From NCBI RefSeq assembly GCF_018199995.1, contig NZ_CP073579.1:62001-126000 (forward strand): a stretch of DNA of 64,000 bases. The letters are read 5' to 3'. The notes beneath the pieces are model-generated. The model was given only the letters and a program-made list of their open reading frames with translations. It was not told the origin of the DNA and did no database searches. Every line of letters begins with the position of its first letter. The stretch's first letter is position 1. The position numbers and the translations under genes were made by a program. This stretch comes from Photobacterium sp. GJ3. Its GTDB lineage: Bacteria; Pseudomonadota; Gammaproteobacteria; Enterobacterales; Vibrionaceae. This document shows, piece after piece, positions 1 to 8,657 of this stretch.

Positions 1-123
1 GCCTTCGCGTTCAATCAGAGCGATGGCATCCAGCCCGGCTTGCGGGTCAAACAGATCCACCAGGCAGGTCGCATAAAGGTAGACTTTTTGTGGTTTTGCA
101 GGATAAAGGCGATGAATCTGCAC
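1..123 (-). CDS. LutA/YkgE-type (Fe-S)-binding protein, N-terminal part only
   Basis: The visible 41 residues include YLYATCLVDLFDPQAG followed by an IALIERE helix. This matches the N-terminus of LutA/YkgE/GlpC-type cysteine-rich Fe-S oxidoreductase subunits, where the first conserved Cys sits in a T-C-L-V-D context. In LutABC these proteins take part in lactate oxidation at the membrane (family knowledge). I prefer the GTG at 123 because GGAG lies at a suitable distance upstream; an in-frame ATG at 156 is the alternative. The rest of the gene, including the CCG motifs that would confirm it, lies outside the window. Confidence 0.65.
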   Translation of the reverse strand, partial: MQIHRLYPAKPQKVYLYATCLVDLFDPQAGLDAIALIEREG

Positions 124-257
124 GATGGACGCTCCCTGAACAACATGCGGTGACATGACTGACACGATTGTGAATTGTTGAAATGATGTTAACGCTTCGT
201 TGGCGTGGCAAATAGAGAATGAATGAAAAAGATTGATTCCAAATTTGCAGGAATAGA

Positions 258-289
258 CATTTTCCCTGACGAGTCAGTCAGGGAAAATG
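258..289 (-). terminator. 13-bp perfect hairpin downstream of the yegP-like gene
   Basis: CATTTTCCCTGAC (258-270) and GTCAGGGAAAATG (277-289) are perfect inverted repeats around a 6-nt loop. The hairpin lies 22 bp past the stop of the yegP-like gene. There is no clean U tract outside the stem, so termination is inferred from strength and position. Confidence 0.5.
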
Positions 290-311
290 CACCGGATTGG
301 TCATGTGCGGC

Positions 312-644
312 TCAGACAGTCAGATCTTTAATCTTGTCGGTCGGCCCGTTTTTCTGCACCGACTTGATCCCATTTTCTGCACCTGATTTCGATTTATACA
401 TTTCACTGCTGCCAATGATTTGGTGGTTTTTGGCTTTCAGATTGAAGTGGAATTGGCCGTTTGCGGCTTCTTTCAGGTCGTACAGTCCAGCATCCGGAGA
501 ATTGGTCTGAACGGACTTGATTCCGTTTTGTGCGGCAGCCTTGGTGGTATACATCTCACTTTTAAGGATAACCTCGCCATTGGCGGCTTTCAGAACAAAG
601 TAAATCTGATCATTTTTTGCTTTTTTCAGCTCAAAACTGCCCAT
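312..644 (-). CDS. yegP: YegP-like UPF0339 (DUF1508) protein
   Basis: A 110-residue protein made of two tandem DUF1508 repeats, the same length as E. coli YegP as I remember it. Both halves carry the same pattern: F-x-L-K-A, then SEMY, then a K-x-G-I-x-S-V-Q/R helix (SEMYTTKAAAQNGIKSVQ in the first, SEMYKSKSGAENGIKSVQ in the second). The ATG at 644 is chosen over an upstream TTG at 650 because AAGGAG lies 6 nt before it. The family is small, soluble and beta-rich, with no established biochemical role. The gene is monocistronic, with a hairpin just downstream. Confidence 0.85.
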   Translation of the reverse strand: MGSFELKKAKNDQIYFVLKAANGEVILKSEMYTTKAAAQNGIKSVQTNSPDAGLYDLKEAANGQFHFNLKAKNHQIIGSSEMYKSKSGAENGIKSVQKNGPTDKIKDLTV

Positions 645-1226
645 GTCCAACTCCTTGTTGTGTCGTGAATTTAGATCAAGATTAGTCCTGTTTTTACAAA
701 AGAGTGTGAGATTTGTCTGAAGACACGATCTTGTCTGTTGTCACAGGCAGCATTGTTGTTTCCGGCTTACGTTGAAGCAGAACGGGCGTTTGCGTGAAGT
801 TTTATCAATCCTTCCGGCGCCTTTCCAATCACGCTGGATGACAGAAAAAACTGAAAATACTGAACATGAACAATGGTTTTTTCATCACAGGCGGAGTCGT
901 TTTCACCGACTGCGGTGTATGGCAGGCGAGTGATGATGAAACATAATCCATATAAATCAATTATTTATGAGGGTTGATCTTAGACGATGTTTCATGAGAA
1001 ATCGATGTGGTGAAGATTTCGACAATCGAAAACTGAAATGCGAAATTGGTCTAAATGCTGTTTGCATTTTTTAAACGACTGTTTTGGAAAGAGTAAATAA
1101 GTTTATCCACAAAAACGGTGGGTAACTTTAAGGGCACCAAGTTGTTCGGTGGCTAAAAAAGCACCGACTTTGTTGGCTGTCCTACACTTGAGATCTGTCG
1201 TTTTTCAATTAGATGGGGAAATGTTC
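645..1226. other. Intergenic region between yegP-like and dienelactone hydrolase genes
   Basis: About 580 bp with no ORF that looks coding on either strand. It is AT-rich around 930-1110. Short imperfect stem sequences (CGGTG...CACCG) occur near 1150-1180, ahead of the hydrolase gene. It presumably holds the divergent promoters of the two flanking genes. I see no recognisable RNA gene. Confidence 0.5.
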
Positions 1227-1976
1227 ATGAAAATGGCAAAAGCGGGATGTGCGTTGACAGTGCTGGCCGGGATGATAGCGGGACCGGGCATGGCGGCTGA
1301 AGGGAAAGCTGTTCAGTATCAGGTCGATGGTGCGGCTTATGAAGGGTACTTTATCTCACCGGAAAACAATGCACCGCTGGTGCTGATGATTCACGACTGG
1401 GATGGCTTGACAGACTATGAGGTCAAACGGGCTCAGATGCTGGCGGATAAGGGCTTCTCGGTTTTTGCGGTTGACCTGTTTGGCAAAGGCATCAGACCGG
1501 ACAAAGTAGAAGACAGAAAAAAACTGACGGGTGAGCTCTATCAGAACCGGGAGAAGATGCGCAAGCTGATGCAAGGGGCCATCGCGGAAGCGAAGCGTCA
1601 GGGCGGGAATGTGTCAGATGCCGTTGCCATGGGGTATTGCTTTGGCGGGGCTGCCGTGCTGGAGCTTGCACGATCCGGGGCGGATATGAAAGGCTTTGTG
1701 TCTTTCCATGGTGGGCTGGATACACCGGCCGGGCAGAACTACAGCAAGACGCAAGGGAATGTGCTGGTCTTTCACGGGGCTGCTGATACCGCAGTGCCGA
1801 TGTCGGATTTTGTCAGTCTGAACCAGTCTCTTGAACAAGCCGGGATTGAAAATGAAATGATTGTCTACAGTGGTGCGCCGCATGCATTCACTGTGTTTGG
1901 TTCCGACCGGTATCGTGAGGATGCTGACCGTAAATCCTGGCAGCGGTTTCTTGAATATCTGGATGAAGAACTATAA
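1227..1976 (+). CDS. Dienelactone hydrolase family protein, exported
   Basis: A 249-residue alpha/beta hydrolase of the dienelactone hydrolase family. The nucleophile elbow is GYCFGG (Cys138), with Asp187 in AADTAVP and His219 in PHAFT, giving the family's Cys-Asp-His triad. An N-terminal signal peptide (KMAKAGCALTVLAGMIAGPGMAA) predicts a periplasmic enzyme. The ATG at 1227 follows GGGGA by 7 nt; an ATG at 1221 is also possible, while the longer frame from 1149 adds an unlikely leader. The physiological substrate cannot be read from the sequence; relatives hydrolyse lactones and small esters. Confidence 0.85.
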   Translation: MKMAKAGCALTVLAGMIAGPGMAAEGKAVQYQVDGAAYEGYFISPENNAPLVLMIHDWDGLTDYEVKRAQMLADKGFSVFAVDLFGKGIRPDKVEDRKKLTGELYQNREKMRKLMQGAIAEAKRQGGNVSDAVAMGYCFGGAAVLELARSGADMKGFVSFHGGLDTPAGQNYSKTQGNVLVFHGAADTAVPMSDFVSLNQSLEQAGIENEMIVYSGAPHAFTVFGSDRYREDADRKSWQRFLEYLDEEL

Positions 1977-2049
1977 TTCAACAGACTGATAATCATAAAA
2001 ATTCAGGGCGGCACACAGGTGCCGCGCTTGAGAGACCGGGGGACTGTTT

Positions 2050-2364
2050 ATGCTTTGTGTAACGACACCGGACGTCGCGCATCGTCCGATTCGGGAAGTG
2101 CTGGGGACTGTGAGCGGCAGCGTCGTGCAATCCAAACATGTTGGCCGCGATATCATGGCTGGATTCAAGTCCATCTTTGGCGGAGAGATCCGTGGTTACA
2201 CCCAGATGCTGGTGGAAGCCAGAGAAGAAGCCATGCACCGGGCTATTGCGGAAGCAGAGCATATGGGAGCGGATGCGATTGTGAATCTGCGCTTTACCAC
2301 CAGCACCATCATGCAGGGTGCTTCTGAAATTCTGGTGTATGGAACAGCGGTGAAACTAAGCTAA
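2050..2364 (+). CDS. ybjQ: YbjQ/UPF0145 family protein
   Basis: A 104-residue protein of the YbjQ/UPF0145 family (DUF74). Visible family features are the early GTVSGSVVQSKHVGRDI segment, the GEIRGYTQML turn, a long REEAMHRAIAEAEHMGADAI helix, and a C-terminal strand ending in YGTAVKL. These proteins form pentameric rings in solved structures; no enzymatic activity is established and a metal-binding role has been suggested. The gene stands alone between the hydrolase and the Ada/AlkA gene. Confidence 0.85.
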   Translation: MLCVTTPDVAHRPIREVLGTVSGSVVQSKHVGRDIMAGFKSIFGGEIRGYTQMLVEAREEAMHRAIAEAEHMGADAIVNLRFTTSTIMQGASEILVYGTAVKLS

Positions 2365-2490
2365 CTGTTTTCTTTTGGATTGAGTTCCGATTCTGGCTAG
2401 TTTTCACCGGTCAGCAGCGTACACTGAGCACATGAATGAAGTCACGCCAGCAAGCAATGGCGTGCAGATGGACTTTGACAGGCTCAGTGT

Positions 2491-3897
2491 ATGGATTTAT
2501 CACCCACCCAGTGTCAGCAGGCAAGGCTGGCAAAAGACCCGCGTTACGATGGATTATTCTTTACGGCAGTGAAAACCACCGGGATTTATTGCCGGTCAAT
2601 TTGCCCTGCACCCGCGCCGAAAGAAACCAATGTGGAATATTTTCCAACCGCCATTGAAGCCGCTCAGGCCGGTTATCGTCCTTGCCTGCGGTGTCGTCCG
2701 GACAGTGCGCCGGGTTCCCCGGCCTGGATGGGAACAGGGGCAACAGTGAAACGTGCCCTGAGATTGCTGGATGAGGGCACGCTCATGCATCAGTCACTGG
2801 AAAATCTGGCGGAACGTTTGGGCGTCACGGATCGTTACCTACGCCAGTTAGTCACCGAAGCCACGGGCCTTTCGCCGAAAGCATACAGCCTGTATCAGCA
2901 ATGCCTGATGGCTAAAAAACTCCTTCATGAAACCCAACTGCCGATCACGCAAATTGCCTATGCGAGTGGCTTTCACAGTGTTCGCCGGTTCAATGACTGT
3001 TTTCAGAAACAGTTCAATCTGTCGCCCTCGCAACTGCGTAAGCAAGGAAAAGCTGATCAGCCATTGGGGCAGGGGATTCAGCTTCAGCTTGCGTATCGAC
3101 CCCCTTATGACTGGAAACAGGTGCATGGCTTTTATGCCGCCAGATTCATTCCCGGTCTGGAATGGCAGCAAGAAAATAGCTATGGCCGGACATTTTCTTC
3201 GCGCGCTGGGACGCCCGAACAACATTATCAGGGAGAATTTACGGCCACGCACCGCCCGGAAAAATGTTGTTTTGACGTGACGATTCAGATTGATCAGTTG
3301 AGTGGTCTGATCCCGGTGATTCAAAACATTCGGCGTTGTCTGGATCTGGATGCAGACAGCGATCGGATCGCAGATGCAATTCGGCAGGCGATGGCATCAA
3401 CCGACACATCAGAGGTTCAGTCTGGCATCCGGTTGCCCGGGATCTGGAGCCCGTTTGAAGCCGGAATTCGTGCGATTCTGGGTCAGCAGGTTTCTGTCAA
3501 AGCGGCCCGAAACCTAGTCGAAAAACTGGTGAAACTGAACCCGGACAGTGGTGAAACGCAATTGTTTTTCCCCTCGCCACAGCAGGTGCTGGCGGCGGAT
3601 TTGCAGCAACTCGGCATGCCACAGAAGCGGCGTGAAACCTTACAGCATTTTGCCCGCTTTGCGCAGTCGCATCCTGCAGGTTTGGACGCGCCGGAAAAAG
3701 AAGTGTTGGCCCTGCCGGGTATTGGTCCCTGGACACTTCACTATATGCGGATGCGCGGCTTAAGCGACCCGGATATTTTTCTGTCGGGAGATTTGGGGGT
3801 GAAAAAAGCGCTGGCACAATGGGAACACCCGGTCGAAGAAACAGCCGCCGCCCCTTGGCGCAGTTATCTCACTTTGTATTTATGGAGCATGTTATGA
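2491..3897 (+). CDS. alkA: Ada/AlkA fusion: methyl-phosphotriester sensor plus 3-methyladenine DNA glycosylase
   Basis: A 468-residue three-part DNA alkylation repair protein. Residues 1-75 are an Ada N-terminal zinc domain with all four ligand cysteines (Cys34, Cys38, Cys65, Cys68); the Cys34 position is the methyl acceptor in Ada. Residues 85-185 are an AraC-type HTH domain (IAYASGFHSVRRFNDCF). Residues 195-468 are an AlkA domain with a helix-hairpin-helix (LPGIGPWT, about 408-415) and the catalytic Asp at about 434 in SGDLG. The protein probably senses alkylation and excises damaged bases. It overlaps ogt by ATGA, so the two repair activities are translationally coupled. Confidence 0.9.
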   Translation: MDLSPTQCQQARLAKDPRYDGLFFTAVKTTGIYCRSICPAPAPKETNVEYFPTAIEAAQAGYRPCLRCRPDSAPGSPAWMGTGATVKRALRLLDEGTLMHQSLENLAERLGVTDRYLRQLVTEATGLSPKAYSLYQQCLMAKKLLHETQLPITQIAYASGFHSVRRFNDCFQKQFNLSPSQLRKQGKADQPLGQGIQLQLAYRPPYDWKQVHGFYAARFIPGLEWQQENSYGRTFSSRAGTPEQHYQGEFTATHRPEKCCFDVTIQIDQLSGLIPVIQNIRRCLDLDADSDRIADAIRQAMASTDTSEVQSGIRLPGIWSPFEAGIRAILGQQVSVKAARNLVEKLVKLNPDSGETQLFFPSPQQVLAADLQQLGMPQKRRETLQHFARFAQSHPAGLDAPEKEVLALPGIGPWTLHYMRMRGLSDPDIFLSGDLGVKKALAQWEHPVEETAAAPWRSYLTLYLWSML

Positions 3898-4385
3898 AGT
3901 CTCAAACGTCAATTGAATCCCCGCGATTCCGGCAGTTGGTTGATACCCCGATCGGCTGGCTGGCGGTTGTTGCGGATGCATCTGCAATTCTCACCATTGA
4001 ATTTGATGCCACAGAAAAGCCAGAGGATATGGATAACGCAATTACCCAAGCCGGGGTTCAGCAGCTCACAGAATACTTTGCGGGTCAGCGAACAACGTTC
4101 GACTTGCCGCTGAACATGGCAGGCACTGATTTTCAGCAGGAGGTTTGGCAAACCCTGACTGCCGTGCCATTTGGAGTGACTTGTTCGTACGCCGACATTG
4201 CCTCACGCATTGCGCGTCCGAAAGCCGTCCGGGCTGTGGGTGCAGCGAATGGCAGAAATCCGATTCCAATTGTGGTGCCTTGCCACCGGATCATCGGCAG
4301 TTCAGGCACACTGACCGGCTATGCCGGGGGGCTGGATAAAAAACAATGGTTGCTGGCACATGAAGGTCTGACCGTGAAAAAGTAA
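3894..4385 (+). CDS. ogt: Methylated-DNA--[protein]-cysteine S-methyltransferase
   Basis: A 163-residue O6-alkylguanine-DNA alkyltransferase. The suicide active site IVVPCHRIIG is present (acceptor Cys130), with the preceding helix-turn-helix (GVTCSYADIASRIARPKAVRAVG) and downstream TGYAGGLDKKQWLLAHE. It transfers the alkyl group from O6-alkylguanine to its own cysteine. The start at 3894 overlaps the stop of the Ada/AlkA gene as ATGA, with TGGAG just upstream, so the longer frame from 3819 is rejected. Together the two genes form an adaptive-response-like operon. Confidence 0.92.
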   Translation: MKSQTSIESPRFRQLVDTPIGWLAVVADASAILTIEFDATEKPEDMDNAITQAGVQQLTEYFAGQRTTFDLPLNMAGTDFQQEVWQTLTAVPFGVTCSYADIASRIARPKAVRAVGAANGRNPIPIVVPCHRIIGSSGTLTGYAGGLDKKQWLLAHEGLTVKK

Positions 4386-4404
4386 GCGAATTTACAATGT
4401 AAAT

Positions 4405-4421
4405 AGGGCGCAGCGCGCCCT
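4405..4421 (+). terminator. Hairpin after ogt
   Basis: AGGGCGC and GCGCCCT form a perfect 7-bp GC stem with a 3-nt loop, followed by GTTTGGCTTT. It sits 20 bp after the ogt stop. The U tract is weak, so confidence is moderate. Confidence 0.55.
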
Positions 4422-4524
4422 GTTTGGCTTTCCGAACCACAGAAAAATCCCCACCGTCCCCCAAGGTTCTGATTCCCCGCTTCAAAAAATGAGAAAATTT
4501 TCTAACTTTTGAGAAAGTAGGCGG

Positions 4525-5067
4525 TTGATTTCTGAAGATCATGTTTACGCATCTAAAATTGGCAATAAAATATTAAAAATCATGCTGATTACTACCGCGA
4601 TCTTAATGATTCCTGCCGTTTTTATCATTGGCTCTTCTGCATTGGTCGGTTTTGGTGGTCTTGGGGTGACCTGGTTGGTACTAAGCCAAACAAATTTAGA
4701 TAAGTACCTGCTGTCGCAGCGAATCAGTACACATAATGATATCTTTTTTTTAAGGGAACATGATGATCATGATGAACCAAGAGACTATTTTTTGATTTAT
4801 CATCGTAGCTATATTTATAAAGAATGTGAAGACGGAAGCATTGTCCTTGATAAGTATAAGTTCACTTCGACAGATATTTTCTGTCATCCAGGTAGAAAGG
4901 GAGATCTCATGAATAAGTTTCAAGAATTATTTCCTTATGGGACGATTCCTTACGACAAAAAGGACTTATTTAAAGGTGCTGTCAGATTTCTCCCGCCACA
5001 AGAAATTATGGATTTGGAAGCCCAAACATCGCCGTATGGTGATGAGATGGAAAAAATATCGCAATAA
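4525..5067 (+). CDS. Unrecognised membrane protein, upstream partner of the IgaA-like gene
   Basis: I do not recognise this 180-residue protein. A strongly hydrophobic segment near residues 18-55 (IMLITTAILMIPAVFIIGSSALVGFGGLG...) suggests two membrane spans. A polar C-terminal domain of about 120 residues follows, with an acidic/His stretch (REHDDHDEPRD). The only start before the membrane segment is TTG at 4525; the next in-frame ATG is at 4582 and would clip the first span, so the start is uncertain. Base composition is more AT-rich than the flanking repair and efflux genes. It precedes the 572-residue membrane protein on the same strand by 94 bp and may be cotranscribed with it. Confidence 0.6.
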   Translation: MISEDHVYASKIGNKILKIMLITTAILMIPAVFIIGSSALVGFGGLGVTWLVLSQTNLDKYLLSQRISTHNDIFFLREHDDHDEPRDYFLIYHRSYIYKECEDGSIVLDKYKFTSTDIFCHPGRKGDLMNKFQELFPYGTIPYDKKDLFKGAVRFLPPQEIMDLEAQTSPYGDEMEKISQ

Positions 5068-5161
5068 AAGGCGAAATCAATAGACAACCCATTTCATTTT
5101 TTGGCGCTGATAGTCGCTTTAGAAAGGGGTCTCTCTGTGTTCGGCTGATCCCTCCGTTGCT

Positions 5162-6880
5162 ATGATTTTACTGATTTTATTCATGATTGGGTCTGTGTAC
5201 CTGTTTGTGGCCATGATCGCTGGCTTGGTCATGGATGGATGTGAAAAACAGAAAAGGATTTCAAAACTCGCTAGAAAAAGGCACAAAGTTCATTTGTCGA
5301 CTCAGCAGATGAAACTGTTGAAGAAAATTTATCAACAAAAATTCAGGGATAATCGAGTGATTGCGCTTGAAGGGCCATTGCACAAAACGTATTCAACTGT
5401 GTATATGGATGATCTGAAGTTGAACTCTGTGTACTGGCCTGAGTCGGGCATTCCGACCGTTGTTTCCGCCGAAGAAACGGAGGCGTTTGATCAGGCTGAA
5501 AAGCAACCGTTTCACATCGAAGGTGTATTTTTTAAAAATGAATTCTACGTGACTCGAATAGATGATTTCGATATTCTCGAGTCATTGTCTCCCTATTTTT
5601 CTCTGCCGGAAATCAAGAATAATCATCCTTGGTTGTTGGAGATTATTTTATTTTCAGGTGTTGTTGTATTATTAAATATGATTGTATTCGCTGTCATGAC
5701 ATACTACGACTCACCGGACTTCTTGTTTTTGTGTAATGCAATTGGTATCATTTTTTTATTGTGGGTGTCGAAAAAAACAACCACACAGCACGTTATTTAT
5801 GAGCTGAATGGGAAGTTTTGTCCTGTTGGAAGAACGGATGGTTATTTATTTTCAAGCCCTGGTGAAATCAATGGATTTCCGATAACAGCGAAGAATTTTG
5901 AATTTAAAAAAGATCAAAATTATACCGTCCATGGTCATGTGGTGTTTCAGCCAGAATATCATATTCAAGTTCAATCGGTTGATCATCAGCCCCTTCATGT
6001 GTCTTCAGAAGAAACCAAGAAAAACCTGCGCTGGGGTATGTTGATCTGGTTTGTGTTGGGCTATGTCTTGGTTCTGATGACCGATCGGTTTTATCAGTCT
6101 GCGGTTTATCGGGATTATGCACGCATTGTCAATCTCCATGAAAATTACCAGATCCTGAATACGATTGACCCTCAGCAGTTATCCACTTTTGATTCAGGAG
6201 ATACGATTCAATTTGAAGGGGTTTATTTTTCTCCCGGAAATCGTCCTGGCATGTTACGGGCCACCAGTGAAATAGATATGCCTTTGGTTGAGCAACTGTC
6301 GGAGAATCTCTTCAGCGAAGTTTGGCAGACCATTCCAGTGCACCTGCGTCGGGAAAGCTTTGATTTCAGAACGATCAAATCTCTGCTGAGAGGGAAGGAC
6401 AAGGTTGAAAAACAGAAAGTGGACCTTGAATCTGAATTTATTGCAGCAAAAGAAAAAGTGTTATCACAGCCTTATATCAACATTGATATTGGCGAACGAA
6501 AATTTGATGTAAAACCCTTGTCGCTGAAAGCACTTCGGGCCAATGCGTTCCATCTCTCAGAAAATCAACGGGTTCACTCGAATGCGCTGTACACGAGAAT
6601 CCGGCAGTTGGTCACTCAGTATCTGTACGGTGCCAATCAGACGATGCAGGCATCGGTCAGTTTTTTCCTGACCGATGAGAAAACCCTGGTGGTGTTTATT
6701 TATCATCTGGAAAAGATTCCGCCCGAATTCAGCTATATCAAAGTGAATCTGAATATGTATCGTTTCTGGATTGTATTTTGCAGCCTGATTTTTTTGGGAA
6801 CCGTCTATGTGTACTGGCATACGGAAGACGACGTGGATTCACCGAAAGAGTTAAAAGAAAAGGACTTATCCAGTGAATAA
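5162..6880 (+). CDS. Five-span membrane protein with IgaA/UmoB-like topology
   Basis: A 572-residue protein with predicted spans at about 2-24, 157-181, 186-204, 290-307 and 534-552. This leaves two inner loops (25-156, 205-289) and one large loop of about 225 residues (308-533). The arrangement, and a segment NTIDPQQLSTFDSGDTIQFE just after span 4, resemble the IgaA/UmoB family that restrains the Rcs phosphorelay in enterobacteria (those run to about 710 residues). The assignment is tentative: I see layout and short local similarity, not a full alignment. No rcs genes are in the window. A strong terminator follows. Confidence 0.55.
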   Translation: MILLILFMIGSVYLFVAMIAGLVMDGCEKQKRISKLARKRHKVHLSTQQMKLLKKIYQQKFRDNRVIALEGPLHKTYSTVYMDDLKLNSVYWPESGIPTVVSAEETEAFDQAEKQPFHIEGVFFKNEFYVTRIDDFDILESLSPYFSLPEIKNNHPWLLEIILFSGVVVLLNMIVFAVMTYYDSPDFLFLCNAIGIIFLLWVSKKTTTQHVIYELNGKFCPVGRTDGYLFSSPGEINGFPITAKNFEFKKDQNYTVHGHVVFQPEYHIQVQSVDHQPLHVSSEETKKNLRWGMLIWFVLGYVLVLMTDRFYQSAVYRDYARIVNLHENYQILNTIDPQQLSTFDSGDTIQFEGVYFSPGNRPGMLRATSEIDMPLVEQLSENLFSEVWQTIPVHLRRESFDFRTIKSLLRGKDKVEKQKVDLESEFIAAKEKVLSQPYINIDIGERKFDVKPLSLKALRANAFHLSENQRVHSNALYTRIRQLVTQYLYGANQTMQASVSFFLTDEKTLVVFIYHLEKIPPEFSYIKVNLNMYRFWIVFCSLIFLGTVYVYWHTEDDVDSPKELKEKDLSSE

Positions 6881-7016
6881 ATTTTGATTGATTGCTGTTC
6901 CTTTGATGATGGATTTCTTGCCTCGATTTACTTTGGCATTCATAGGACTGGAACCATGTGCTTTATCGTTTTTCATTATCTTTGAGCCTGCTGATTCCGA
7001 TGTGTCGCTTAAAGTA

Positions 7017-7048
7017 AACGCCTTGCCAGAACCGATAGGCAAGGCGTT
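7017..7048. terminator. Bidirectional terminator between the IgaA-like gene and emrB
   Basis: AACGCCTTGCC (7017-7027) and GGCAAGGCGTT (7038-7048) form a perfect 11-bp stem with a 10-nt loop. The plus strand continues TTGTGTG and the minus strand TACTTT. It serves the plus-strand gene ending at 6880 and the minus-strand gene ending at 7074. Confidence 0.8.
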
Positions 7049-7073
7049 TTGTGTGTCAAGTCAGCCGGATGCG

Positions 7074-8657
7074 CTAGTCTTTGGCGGGCGCAGCATTGGG
7101 CAGTGATAGGATCAGAATGGCGGCAAAGGCGAGAAAACCGGTCATCATCATGAACACGTCGTTGTAGGCCATGATGTAAGCGTCGGTTTGCATGCTTTGC
7201 GCCAGGCTGGCTTTGGCTTTCAGAATGGCGGTGTTGGGATCGCTGCCTTGCTGAAGGTAGTTCCCAGCCTGTTGCGCGAGTTGGTGCCAGGCATCATTGC
7301 TGACGCTGGGTAAACTGGCTTTGATCCGGGCCAGATGCTCTCGTGCTTTGTTGTCGAGCAGAGTGGCGATCAATGCAATGCTGAATGCACCGCCCAGATT
7401 CCGCAGCACATTGGTGATTGTGGATGCATCTGCCGTGTCTGGCTTGCGGATGGTTTGCATTGCGACCAGGGACAGCGGCACGATGATGAAAGGTCCGCCC
7501 AATGCCCGAAGTAACATCGACAGAATCAGTTGCTGGCCCCCAAAGTCGGCTGTCATGTGTGTATTCACGTAACAGCTGATTCCAAACATGGTAAATCCGA
7601 ACGCCACCAGATATTTGGGTTGTATCACCCGGGTGAGCTTTGGAATGAACGGGAACAGCAAGAGTTGTGGAAATCCCATCCACATCAGCACTTTGCCAAT
7701 TTCTAACGCATTGTAGTGCTGAATCTGAGCCAGATATAAAGGCAGCACATAAATAGAGCCCAGCAAGGCCATTCCCAGAATCAGGTAGGCCAGTCCGGAC
7801 ATGGCAAAATGCGGATTTTTAAGCAACCGGAGATTCACCAGTGGTTTGGGATGCCGCAGCTCGGTGATGACAAATCCGATCAAACTTACGCAGGCGATAA
7901 CGGTGAGTCCGATAATGAACTGGGAACTGAACCATTCTTCCCGGTTTCCTTCTTCGAGCATCACTTCCAGACACCCCAGGCCAATCGCCATGGTTGCAAT
8001 ACCAACCCAATCGGCCTGCCTCAACGCATCAGGGGTCGCGGGCTGATCATCCAGACCGTAACGGATCATGGCAATCATCAGGATGGCCGGGGGCACATTG
8101 ATATAAAAAATGTAATGCCATGAGAAGTTTTCGGTCAGCCATCCGCCCAGCGTTGGGCCAATGGAAGGCGCAAAAGTCGCGGTGACTCCGAAGAGTGCCA
8201 TGCCAATGGCGCGTTTATGGACCGGGAGCAGTTGCACGACTAATGAAAACGCCAGTGGGATCAAAGCTCCGCCGCTGAAGCCCTGAATGGCTCGGAAGAG
8301 GATCATCGACTCCATATTCCAAGCGATGGAGCACAGCAAAGACGCGATCGTGAAAATCACCGTGGTGCCAATCAGATAGCGCCGGGTGCCCAGTGCTCTG
8401 GAAAGCCAGCCGCTCAGCGGAATGGCGATCATTTCGGCCACCAGATAAGAGGTCGAAATCCAGGAGCTTTCATCCAGTGTTGCCGAGAGTGCGCCCTGAA
8501 TATCTTTTAAGGATGAGTTGGTGATCTGAATGTCGAGGATAGCCATAAAAGCGCCCAGCATCCCGCCGAGCAGTGCAATCCAATGGCGTCGTGGCACTTC
8601 ATGCTCAGCGGGTTGTGCAGGCAAAGAGGCCGCTTGGGGCATTGCCTGTTCACTCAT
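7074..8657 (-). CDS. emrB: EmrB/QacA (DHA2) family multidrug efflux permease
   Basis: A 527-residue major facilitator of the 14-span DHA2 family. The N-terminus has the family pattern LGGMLGAFMAILDIQITNSS; motif A-like LSRALGTRRYL and the motif C region with GPTLGGWLTE follow. It probably exports drugs or toxic metabolites with protons, working with the HlyD-type adaptor gene just upstream, which it overlaps by 8 bp. Together with an outer-membrane factor not encoded here, the pair would form an EmrAB-TolC-type pump. The divergent LysR gene at 9864 is the likely regulator. Confidence 0.9.
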   Translation of the reverse strand: MSEQAMPQAASLPAQPAEHEVPRRHWIALLGGMLGAFMAILDIQITNSSLKDIQGALSATLDESSWISTSYLVAEMIAIPLSGWLSRALGTRRYLIGTTVIFTIASLLCSIAWNMESMILFRAIQGFSGGALIPLAFSLVVQLLPVHKRAIGMALFGVTATFAPSIGPTLGGWLTENFSWHYIFYINVPPAILMIAMIRYGLDDQPATPDALRQADWVGIATMAIGLGCLEVMLEEGNREEWFSSQFIIGLTVIACVSLIGFVITELRHPKPLVNLRLLKNPHFAMSGLAYLILGMALLGSIYVLPLYLAQIQHYNALEIGKVLMWMGFPQLLLFPFIPKLTRVIQPKYLVAFGFTMFGISCYVNTHMTADFGGQQLILSMLLRALGGPFIIVPLSLVAMQTIRKPDTADASTITNVLRNLGGAFSIALIATLLDNKAREHLARIKASLPSVSNDAWHQLAQQAGNYLQQGSDPNTAILKAKASLAQSMQTDAYIMAYNDVFMMMTGFLAFAAILILSLPNAAPAKD

